A stretch of 11,610 nt of DNA. It comes from Stephanodiscus triporus. Its lineage: Eukaryota; Bacillariophyta; Thalassiosirophyceae; Thalassiosirales; Thalassiosiraceae. The notes under the pieces are model-generated. The model searched no databases. It saw only the letters and a program-made list of their open reading frames with translations, and was not told the origin of the DNA. The stretch is from positions 1 through 11,610 of the forward strand of contig JALLAZ010000856.1 in assembly GCA_036939755.1 (NCBI GenBank). The letters are read 5' to 3'. This document shows, piece after piece, positions 1 through 6,526 of this stretch. A program made the translations under genes and the position numbers. Every line of letters begins with the position of its first letter. Position 1 is the first letter of the stretch.

Positions 1-507
1 TTCCAATCAATGCCATCCAAAATCCTGTTAGGGGTGGTCTAGTCATGCATAGACCAACCCTTTTGCATCTTGGAACGGTGGTGGTAACTCAATTTTTGCC
101 AAAGTTATGGACATTCCGTCCCACATTTGACCTAAGACTGGTATCCAAAAAAGAACTGTCCATTGTGTATGGGATCTAAGTTCTAACCCTCTGTGATTCC
201 TGGAACCCCCGATTTTCCGCCCCTCCCAAAAAACGATGCACCACGCCACGAAGGGTAGATGTTCCTTAAACTTCCTCCACTACGTAGGAATCAAATACGA
301 ACTAAATATGAATCAGCCCCTCTTCCTTGACTCTAAGAAAACGACACAGGCAATAGCGAGGGCTGGTTCTAGCGGCCAAGTGTGGTCTATTTTTTCACTG
401 GACATCGTGACCAGAATACTTCTTACTCTATGCAGCAATCGTGATACTTGAAAATGGAGGCACCCCATTAACTGAAAACGAGCATTGCTTCGTATGGCTG
501 AGAGAGG
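1..507. other. Left non-coding flank and presumed 5' region of the membrane-protein gene
   Basis: No convincing gene is visible here. Short open frames exist on both strands (43-249 minus, 236-451 plus, 313-528 minus) but they overlap each other and show no recognisable domain. The right part should contain the promoter and 5' UTR of the gene starting at 508; I could not pick a TATA box or transcription start with confidence. The only clear structure is the hairpin at 31-60. Confidence 0.5.
31..60. repeat. Imperfect inverted repeat (hairpin)
   Basis: The arm GGGGTGGTCTA (31-41) pairs with TAGACCAACCC (50-60) at 10 of 11 positions, leaving an 8-base loop (42-49). This is seen directly in the sequence. 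It could be the end of a small inverted-repeat element or a chance palindrome; no partner copy occurs elsewhere in the window. Confidence 0.55.
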
Positions 508-3500
508 ATGACAATGAGCGCCAAACACCCAAGGTATATCGCAGCGGTAGAATTCTCGTCATGCTTAACCGGCGATAAAGAAAGCGCTTCCTGCAATAAA
601 ATCAGCTTCTCGACTTCTGCATCATCCTACCAAATCTCGGCCGACTCCGGTAGCAATGTTGTCGACGCTCCCATAGGCAGCAAAAGCGATAGCATCTCGT
701 GCTCATCCTATTCGTCGGACGGAGCATCAAAAATCGTAACTGCTCAATATGACCATCAGGGTCGCCTCAATCAATCCGAATTCGCAGCATCATGTCTGTC
801 GCACTTTACGCGGCAACGTCAAGAACAGCATATGAAATCAAGCAAAACTATTGTGCAGAAGAAGCATCAGCGTCGACAGAAGCATATGGAAACGAGAAAA
901 ACTCAATTGATGGCCAATTACAGTCACCAGAAGAAGCAGCAGCGGCCTCGACAAGAGGGTCGGGATGACGACGTCGATCGAACGGCCCATAATGTTGGTG
1001 CGTGGGGGGAACAGTTGCAGACCACGATTGTTGAACTTAAGGACACCGACTGCCAAAATAGACGCCCCCCTTGCAAGCGCGTGATTGATAAGTCACGGCA
1101 TAACAGGACTGAGGCGACAGGCGTCGATGAAAGAGATCGCAACGGCTATGGCAGGAAACATCCCAGATGTGATCTGTACCTAGGTCTCGCTGTTAATTAT
1201 CTCGTTTTGATGAGCAGCATTGCCTTTTCCAACAACTATTCAACAACGTCATCGTCGGTTGAAACCGCAGTGCTAACACTGTCCTCCCTTTCCTTCATTC
1301 AAACATTCATACTCGGAATAAGATGCGTCTATAGATCGTTTCGTGGATATTTTACCAGCAAAACTTTGCCGTCGTATCGATACAACGATTCGCTGTTTCG
1401 TAAGATACAAGTCGGCTTCACACTTGAACAGTTTGTTGCATCGTGTATATTGGTCAATACGTGCATTTCATCGGGAATGATATTATATCCACGTTATGAT
1501 GCTATTACGTCGGCGGAAGTGGCAGTTGCAGGGAACGATATATGGAACGCCAATCTATTCTACTCAACGTACATCAGTTTGTATGGTAGTGCGTATTTGG
1601 CGGTGAATGTCTTTGTCAATGATGGTGCTTCTACTTCCAATCAATCGTCAATCAAGATGTTACTCTTCATGGCCCTATTATCATCGATATGCACTGCCAC
1701 ATCCTTGCTAGTGATGAGTTCTGGACCGGTGTGCAATGGTGCTGACCTAGGCCAGATGCCATACTGCTCCAGTGCAAAAACTGCTGGAGGTTTGAGTGTG
1801 TTGTGCGCCTTGTTTTCATCGCTGCCTTGCGTTATTTATCATTTCAATCAGCAACCGCACAGCAATGTGACAATCGTAGCGCACGGCGTTTGTATGGAAT
1901 GCTCTACTAGCAAGTGGTGGATGATAAATGGCAGGAACAGCTGGGGTAGAAGAGTCTCGCAGAGATCTATGAGATTATTTCAACAGTCAGTTCTCCTCGG
2001 CACCTCTACCCTTTTGGTAATACTGCAAAGTGCCAATGTTGCAATCGTCTCGCCATTGAGTGGCCCGGGCCACGATGTCGGCAATGCTTTCGTCACGTCA
2101 TGGGTAGCGTGGGTGACCAGCTTGCTGCTCTGGAAGAACTCCTGCGTCGAATTTGCATACTTAATCTCTTCTCCATCGCTGCTACAGGCACGAGAGAAGC
2201 ATTTTTCATCAGGTATCAATATGGTCCCAACTGATGACTATGCTTACGTCGATATCGAGAATGATGTACAGCCAGAAGGGCCCATAGACAACGATGATGC
2301 TGAAGGCTATCGACGAGCAGCTGCCCAAGGCGACGACGAAGGAAACTCACCGAGGACCACCAACGACTGTTCCTCATACGACTCGAGCTCAAACGCAAAT
2401 CCTCGTGTGGTGATCAGCAGCTGGAATCTGTATCATGATGCAAAACGAAAGAATGTTCCGGAGGTTGATTTCAGAAGATCAACGTCCACACAAGCTACGC
2501 AAGAGTGTTCCAACTTGAGTCTAGATTATTCTTCTCGGAGCCCAGCAGGAACGATGAGGAGCGATAGCATATCCACGAAGGCTGGCACTAGCAAGAGCAG
2601 CAGTTTTGAGAGCAGTTCTCGCAGGATCAACAAGGACGATAGAAAAGAAAGACCCCATGGTGGGGAGAAATCGTCATCTGGCGTTGTATCATCCAAGAAT
2701 AGCAAGGAAACGCAGTCAAGGAGGAGGTCACCTCCTCTTCTTCCTCCTTCTCCTTGCCGTCCTAATCATGGTAATAATACGAGTCAATCGTTAAGAAATA
2801 TGCTGGAGATAAAGTCGCGAACAAACGACAATAGAATGCCAGCCAAGGGACTAAGCTCAACAAGATTTAGCGCTGGTTCATCCCTTACTCCTGACACAAT
2901 GCATACATCCTCTACTCCTATCACGATGCATTCATCCGCTACTCCTGTCACGATGCATTCATCCGCTACTCCTGTCACAATAAACCCACAAGGCGAGAGT
3001 TGCATGGCATCAAAGAGGGTTGCCGCTACCGCGAACGCCGCCGCGCGCCGCCCACTGACCCCGAAGGAACCCTCAACCCCGCAGGAAACCGCTTCAATGT
3101 CCGATGAGTCGGATAACAGCTTGGGCAAATCATTTGACATCTTGCTGTCCGGTACCAGCTCGGTCGTTACGGAGTTAACCTTTGATGAACATATTGCTCC
3201 TCCTCCTACCGGCCAAGGCCTTAAAATGACGAAATTATCCATTGACGTGGCATCCGCCTTTCATGCCGCCGCTGTCTCTGCCAATGCCAAGAAGACAGCA
3301 ATGGAGGAGATTGCTAACAGGTTCCGTTTGAAACCGGAAGACAACAAAAGAAAATCAGCCCCAAGGCAGAAGCAATCCCAATCATCATCGCGGCATCACC
3401 CAGGATCTCAAGGTCTGCCCAATCCTGAGTCACTGCGCAATGAAAGAATCGAGACATTGTTGAGAAGTACCATCCGCCCCGCCGTCACAGGCAGTCAGGC

Positions 3501-3774
3501 CGACCACAGGTCCACCGAGGCATTTCTGGCCAGCTCGATGAGAGAAGCACTAATGTCTATGTTTAGCACAGAGGGCTGCGCGCCCACCACGACCGATGAG
3601 AACTTTTCATACGATCGGTCGCGGATGCGTGGCAATACTGACATCAGGGCGAAGCGAAGTGAAGATGCGGATGCGCAGAGGGATATGAGACCGTCGGCGC
3701 CGATCAAGCGGAGAGTATTTAGTCAGGAGGGTATTACCTGCGAATCGAGTCCGGTGGAACAAAATGCGTTCTGA
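508..3774 (+). CDS. Hypothetical polytopic membrane protein with long disordered tail (1088 aa)
   Basis: A single uninterrupted frame of 1088 codons from ATG at 508 to TGA at 3772-3774, with no sign of introns. I do not recognise the family. Residues 1-220 are hydrophilic, Ser-rich at first and then rich in Lys, Arg and Gln (about 100-150). Residues about 222-546 contain roughly eight hydrophobic segments (near 222-242, 252-275, 303-327, 346-371, 382-404, 424-446, 489-515 and 524-546), so this is a polytopic membrane core. Residues about 560-1088 are low-complexity, rich in Ser, Thr, Asn and charged residues, and probably disordered and cytosolic; they include a 9-residue tandem repeat. There is no signal peptide at the N-terminus, so the first helix would act as signal anchor. 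The second Met (codon 3) is an equally possible start. The gene converges on the DUF4336 gene. Transport, receptor or scaffold roles are all possible; no function is assigned. Confidence 0.82.
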   Translation: MTMSAKHPRYIAAVEFSSCLTGDKESASCNKISFSTSASSYQISADSGSNVVDAPIGSKSDSISCSSYSSDGASKIVTAQYDHQGRLNQSEFAASCLSHFTRQRQEQHMKSSKTIVQKKHQRRQKHMETRKTQLMANYSHQKKQQRPRQEGRDDDVDRTAHNVGAWGEQLQTTIVELKDTDCQNRRPPCKRVIDKSRHNRTEATGVDERDRNGYGRKHPRCDLYLGLAVNYLVLMSSIAFSNNYSTTSSSVETAVLTLSSLSFIQTFILGIRCVYRSFRGYFTSKTLPSYRYNDSLFRKIQVGFTLEQFVASCILVNTCISSGMILYPRYDAITSAEVAVAGNDIWNANLFYSTYISLYGSAYLAVNVFVNDGASTSNQSSIKMLLFMALLSSICTATSLLVMSSGPVCNGADLGQMPYCSSAKTAGGLSVLCALFSSLPCVIYHFNQQPHSNVTIVAHGVCMECSTSKWWMINGRNSWGRRVSQRSMRLFQQSVLLGTSTLLVILQSANVAIVSPLSGPGHDVGNAFVTSWVAWVTSLLLWKNSCVEFAYLISSPSLLQAREKHFSSGINMVPTDDYAYVDIENDVQPEGPIDNDDAEGYRRAAAQGDDEGNSPRTTNDCSSYDSSSNANPRVVISSWNLYHDAKRKNVPEVDFRRSTSTQATQECSNLSLDYSSRSPAGTMRSDSISTKAGTSKSSSFESSSRRINKDDRKERPHGGEKSSSGVVSSKNSKETQSRRRSPPLLPPSPCRPNHGNNTSQSLRNMLEIKSRTNDNRMPAKGLSSTRFSAGSSLTPDTMHTSSTPITMHSSATPVTMHSSATPVTINPQGESCMASKRVAATANAAARRPLTPKEPSTPQETASMSDESDNSLGKSFDILLSGTSSVVTELTFDEHIAPPPTGQGLKMTKLSIDVASAFHAAAVSANAKKTAMEEIANRFRLKPEDNKRKSAPRQKQSQSSSRHHPGSQGLPNPESLRNERIETLLRSTIRPAVTGSQADHRSTEAFLASSMREALMSMFSTEGCAPTTTDENFSYDRSRMRGNTDIRAKRSEDADAQRDMRPSAPIKRRVFSQEGITCESSPVEQNAF
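2884..2982 (+). repeat. 27-bp tandem repeat inside the membrane-protein tail
   Basis: Three consecutive 27-bp units at 2902-2928, 2929-2955 and 2956-2982, preceded by a partial unit at 2884-2901, encode the nonapeptide HSSATPVTM with variants HTSSTPITM and HSSATPVTI. The last two units are almost identical in DNA, which suggests recent slippage. The Ser/Thr-Pro content makes them candidate phosphorylation sites (inference). Confidence 0.85.
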
Positions 3775-3908
3775 CATTATTATTCCCGTTGGGGGCTGCA
3801 ATAAATTAATAAAACTACGATATTGTAGCACGATCGAAGCTCAATACGATACTCCGCGCAATAAAACAATAGTTTGATTCAAAAACTCGACGTGTACTCC
3901 TCATGACA
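3775..3908. terminator. Convergent 3' region with polyadenylation-type signals
   Basis: A 134-bp AT-rich gap lies between the stop of the 1088-aa gene and the stop of the leftward DUF4336 gene. Plus-strand AATAAA hexamers occur at 3800-3805, 3808-3813 and 3860-3865, suitable as poly(A) signals for the rightward transcript. The two genes probably have overlapping or closely abutting 3' UTRs. Use of AATAAA in this organism is assumed, not shown. Confidence 0.5.
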
Positions 3909-5063
3909 CTACGCGCGGCATTTCACACCAAAGTGCCTCTCCAGCACCATCCGACACAGCCGCCTGCCCCTAACGATATCTCCGTGACACGGGATTATCG
4001 TTTCGACGTCCCACCCCCCGCACGCGACGTGCCTCGCGATCTCCTCGAACGCGTCCCTCCTGTCCCCGCCCACCATGAAGTTGTTGTAGAAGGGACGGAA
4101 AAGGACGTCCATCCCGACCTTGCCCCACAATATCGATCCGGGCGGCACACGTCCCACGCTCGGCGCGAGTTCCCACGGCCCGAAGTCCTCGATCGCGCAA
4201 TCGGGATTATCCAGCTCGTCGATCACCTGCCCGTTCGTCACGCCGTCCCCCCGGGGATAATTCCAGTACAGGTCCGTAGTCAAAAGCGTCCTGCTCGGGA
4301 CGTGGTAAAATATCACCTCGTTGAAGAACGATTTCCCCGTGAACGGGTTGATCTCCGCGTCGACGTGCATCGGCATCAGCTCGTTCCAATCCCACATCCC
4401 GTCGACCGGGCGCGTCATCGTCGACGTCGTCGTCGTAGTTTTCGTCGCGGCGGGGCGGTATCCGCCCGGACGGGCCCCGCGCGGCACCTCCCCCGTCCAC
4501 CCCACTCCCGGCGCGCGATCTGACAATCCGGGACAGCCCCAAACCCTCGCGTTCGGGTAATGCTCCGCCCACTGACGCGCGTACTTGACGTGCTCGTAAT
4601 TCGGGCTGATCACGTGCGCCACGGTCCCGAGCCTCGACAATGCCTCGATCAGGGCGCGATCGAGCTCCACCGGGGAATGCACGACTAGTTCCCCCCCCCC
4701 CCGCGTCGCGTCGCTCCGCGACGACGACGACGACGACGAAGACGATCCGAGAAGGCGTATCACGGTCATCCGACCTCCCACGTCGATGCCGTTCCAGTAG
4801 AACGGCCTGTCGGCCGTGTATATTCCAGGTATCGAGACTGGCGTGAGGACGCATCCGAGTCGATTGCTCCACGTCGGGGACATGTACGATCCCGTCGAGC
4901 CGCAGGGGCCCATGAGATCGCGTTCCTCGATGAGCATGTCGCGTTTTCGGGAGAGGGGTAGGTCGCCGGGCGATGTCGTCGATGTTGTCATCCGGAGGCC
5001 CGACGATGCGCGGCAGCATGCGACGATCAGTGCCAACGGTAGCGATGCGCGAGCGATCGTCAT
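3909..5063 (-). CDS. DUF4336 family protein, possibly organelle-targeted (384 aa)
   Basis: One uninterrupted frame of 384 codons, TAG stop at 3909-3911. Residues 1-21 form a hydrophobic signal-like segment (MTIARASLPLALIVACC) followed by ASSGLRM, which could be a divergent heterokont plastid presequence. The core resembles the DUF4336 family as I know it: ADRPFYWNG (84-92), GGRMTVIRL (96-104), ELVVHSPVEL (125-134), VISPNYEHVKYARQW (151-165), FFNEVIFYHVPSRTLLTTDL (246-265) and IIPCHGD (356-362). DUF4336 is thought to be metallo-beta-lactamase-like. Where that fold has HxHxDH this protein has NYEH, so it may not bind two metals; function is unknown. Two low-complexity insertions stand out: nine serines at 107-115 from a (CGA)n microsatellite and a Thr-rich stretch near 207-215. 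The gene is clearly GC-rich and is divergent from the MEKHLA gene across a 260-bp promoter. Family call fairly sure, targeting unsure. Confidence 0.8.
   Translation of the reverse strand: MTIARASLPLALIVACCRASSGLRMTTSTTSPGDLPLSRKRDMLIEERDLMGPCGSTGSYMSPTWSNRLGCVLTPVSIPGIYTADRPFYWNGIDVGGRMTVIRLLGSSSSSSSSSRSDATRGGGELVVHSPVELDRALIEALSRLGTVAHVISPNYEHVKYARQWAEHYPNARVWGCPGLSDRAPGVGWTGEVPRGARPGGYRPAATKTTTTTSTMTRPVDGMWDWNELMPMHVDAEINPFTGKSFFNEVIFYHVPSRTLLTTDLYWNYPRGDGVTNGQVIDELDNPDCAIEDFGPWELAPSVGRVPPGSILWGKVGMDVLFRPFYNNFMVGGDRRDAFEEIARHVACGGWDVETIIPCHGDIVRGRRLCRMVLERHFGVKCRA
4691..4739. repeat. C12 run and (CGA)7 microsatellite inside the DUF4336 gene
   Basis: A run of twelve C (4691-4702) encodes part of the Arg-Gly-Gly-Gly stretch on the minus strand. 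A (CGA)7 tract at 4719-4739 encodes most of the polyserine. Both lie in an insertion between conserved blocks of the domain, where length change is tolerated. The C run is a frameshift hazard, but the frame resumes the conserved domain correctly on both sides. Confidence 0.85.
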
Positions 5064-5323
5064 GATTGATGGATGATGGATATAACTTCCCGAACCCCTA
5101 GCCTTTTGTGATGGTCAAATAGAGTAACAAATAATGACGCTTTTTCTGTCCGTTTTTTGGGTTTATGCTCTTTTTCCCGCCTCAAAAAGGGCGGGAAGCC
5201 ACGAAATCCAGGCAATATTTTTTCATCACAATTTACACAATTTATTCGCCATCAAACGAAGAGAGATATTATGGTCTCATCGTCCCCAGGACGTCGAGGA
5301 ACGCGAGGCCATTTATCACGACG
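5064..5323. promoter_or_regulatory. Bidirectional promoter between the DUF4336 and MEKHLA genes
   Basis: This 260-bp region separates the two divergent start codons and must hold the promoter of both. It is AT-richer than the flanking genes. The clearest element is an inverted repeat, TTCCCGCC (5174-5181) and GGCGGGAA (5190-5197), with an 8-base loop; its left arm lies in TTTTTCCCGCC. Each arm matches or nearly matches the eukaryotic E2F/DP consensus TTTSSCGC. Regulation by E2F is inference from the motif alone. Confidence 0.6.
5174..5197. promoter_or_regulatory. Inverted pair of E2F-like sites
   Basis: Perfect 8-bp arms TTCCCGCC and GGCGGGAA flank an A-rich 8-base loop. The left arm extended outward (TTTCCCGC) is an exact E2F consensus; the right arm read on the other strand is CTTCCCGC, one base off. 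The position, 127 bp before the MEKHLA start and 111 bp from the DUF4336 start, suits a shared regulatory site. Confidence 0.45.
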
Positions 5324-6121
5324 ATGAGAATTTTCGCCCTTGCCTGCTGGGCCGTGGCGTCCATGGTAACCATCACCGCCTCGGCATTCGCCATCGAGCC
5401 GTCGAGGGGCGGTCGTCGTCGTTCCTCGTCATTCTCGATGTCGCACTCGCGCGAAGACATCGACGGTGACGACATCCTCGCCGGTCTGGAGCCGCATTAC
5501 ACATCCCGATCGACGCTCGATTGGCTCCGAAAAATGGACGACTCGTACAGGCTCGAACGGGGGGAAAGCCTGTTGGACGCGATAACGAGGGAGGGCTACG
5601 AGGGATTCGCCGCCTCCGTCGTCGGGATCGAGGGGGGGGGGGAGGACGACCCCTCCCTCCTACGCCTCGCGTCGGCATGCGCCCTGTCGGACCTCCCCAT
5701 CGCATCCCACGACTTCCTTCGCGATCCGACGGGCGAGGCGACTTTCAACTACGGCAACGTCGCGTTCTTGCGCGGGTTCGGGTACCGGTGGGGGGAATTC
5801 GTGATCACGCCCAGTCGCGAATGCGTCGCGACGGACGAGGATGCAAACGAGAGGCAGATGCTCCTGGATGCCGTTAGGTCGAGAGGTATAACGGAGGACG
5901 ACGGGGGTAGGTACGACAATCTGGTGCGGGTGAGGAAGGACGGTCGGAGGATATTGCTCCGGGACGTGAATCTATGGAACGTGTACGACGATGTTCGTTT
6001 GGGAGGTGCGAAGGACGGTGACGATCGCGCGTCGGCAGTGACACGCGCGGGGATCGAAAGAGGAGAAATCGTCCCCATAGGGCAGGCCGTTTGGATTCGT
6101 ACTGTCGAGTATTTGGATTGA
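5324..6121 (+). CDS. MEKHLA-domain protein with diatom plastid presequence (265 aa)
   Basis: The open frame extends upstream to 5165, but I chose the ATG at 5324 because it starts a canonical bipartite plastid presequence: MRIFALACWAVASMVTITAS followed by AFAIEP. The motif ASAFAIEP (19-26) puts Phe at the predicted signal-peptide cleavage site (A21/F22), the hallmark of import across the four diatom plastid membranes. An Arg/Ser-rich transit segment follows (29-42). The C-terminal part matches the MEKHLA domain, a PAS-related module known from bacterial stand-alone proteins and the end of plant HD-ZIP III factors: FNYGNVAFL (141-149), WGEF and TPSRE (156-166), ERQMLLDAVRSRGI (176-189), VRVRKDGRRI (201-210), LWNVYD (217-222) and GQAVW (253-257). 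Ligand and partner are unknown. A G11 run (5632-5642) lies in the linker. Stop TGA at 6119-6121. The presequence call is strong, the domain call good, and the role is not known. Confidence 0.8.
   Translation: MRIFALACWAVASMVTITASAFAIEPSRGGRRRSSSFSMSHSREDIDGDDILAGLEPHYTSRSTLDWLRKMDDSYRLERGESLLDAITREGYEGFAASVVGIEGGGEDDPSLLRLASACALSDLPIASHDFLRDPTGEATFNYGNVAFLRGFGYRWGEFVITPSRECVATDEDANERQMLLDAVRSRGITEDDGGRYDNLVRVRKDGRRILLRDVNLWNVYDDVRLGGAKDGDDRASAVTRAGIERGEIVPIGQAVWIRTVEYLD
5632..5642. repeat. G11 homopolymer inside the MEKHLA gene
   Basis: Eleven consecutive G encode the Gly-rich linker (GIEGGGEDD) between the transit region and the MEKHLA core. A one-base change would remove the C-terminal domain. 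The frame downstream restores the conserved domain, so the given length is probably correct. Confidence 0.9.
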
Positions 6122-6133
6122 TATTTGGATTCG

Positions 6134-6146
6134 CCCCCCCCCCCCC
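6134..6146. repeat. C13 homopolymer at the edge of the GC-rich island
   Basis: Thirteen consecutive C lie 12 bp after the MEKHLA stop codon. GC-rich coding sequence ends here and AT-richer sequence begins, so the tract marks a compositional boundary. It should sit in the MEKHLA 3' UTR. Confidence 0.9.
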
Positions 6147-6180
6147 TCTTTCGCTGCCATGTGAAATATATTATACATTT

Positions 6181-6423
6181 TCTGGTACCGTGTCAAGCGC
6201 CCTGGAGCCAACTCGAGTTAGACTTGGTCGACGTTGGATTGCGAGAAAGTGGGCCAAATGCTTGATGAATGAGGACGACTATGAGGATGAACGTAAGTGG
6301 GACCTTCTGGATACTATCGCTGATGGGATTCGGTGGGTGCGCGAGCAACAATTATACAGAGGGCTGGTGTTAGGAGAGGACGAAAACGGCAATTTGGATA
6401 GACACTTTGATGAAGATGACTAG
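6181..6423 (+). CDS. Unassigned acidic ORF or exon fragment
   Basis: An open plus-strand frame ends with TAG at 6421-6423. From about 6181 it reads as plausible protein: a basic and tryptophan-containing stretch (RRWIARKWAKCLM) then an acidic one (NEDDYEDERKWDLLDTIADG) and an acidic tail ending FDEDD. The only ATG downstream of the C13 run in this frame is at 6265. Upstream the frame runs through the C13 tract into the MEKHLA gene in another frame, so a true start is not evident. It could be the last exon of a gene whose start is lost, a small gene from 6265, or chance. No family recognised. Confidence 0.25.
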   Translation, partial: SGTVSSALEPTRVRLGRRWIARKWAKCLMNEDDYEDERKWDLLDTIADGIRWVREQQLYRGLVLGEDENGNLDRHFDEDD

Positions 6424-6526
6424 CTTAAATACAACATTGCAAGGCGAACGTTTCTTCTTTGTTCGATTCATTCTAATTTTTGCTGGATATGCGCTCTGCA
6501 ACATATATTTTGTCTCAAAACATAAT

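Noticed and set aside
43..249. A 68-codon minus-strand frame in the left flank
   Set aside because: Short, no recognisable motif, overlapped by a plus-strand frame; could be chance.
2784..3242. A 152-codon minus-strand frame within the membrane-protein gene
   Set aside because: Its repeated peptide only mirrors the 27-bp repeat of the plus-strand gene; the plus frame is continuous over 1088 codons.
3903..4523. A 206-codon plus-strand frame opposite the DUF4336 gene
   Set aside because: It is Arg/Pro-rich, has no domain, and arises from the high GC of the real gene on the other strand, which shows conserved motifs throughout.
4207..5019. A 270-codon minus-strand frame overlapping the DUF4336 gene
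   Set aside because: Same strand, shifted frame, dominated by Arg and Asp with no conserved block; a composition shadow.
5165..5323. Upstream ATG of the MEKHLA frame at 5165
   Set aside because: It would bury the signal peptide and ASAF motif 53 residues inside the protein and translate through the E2F-like inverted repeat; ATG 5324 gives a standard presequence.
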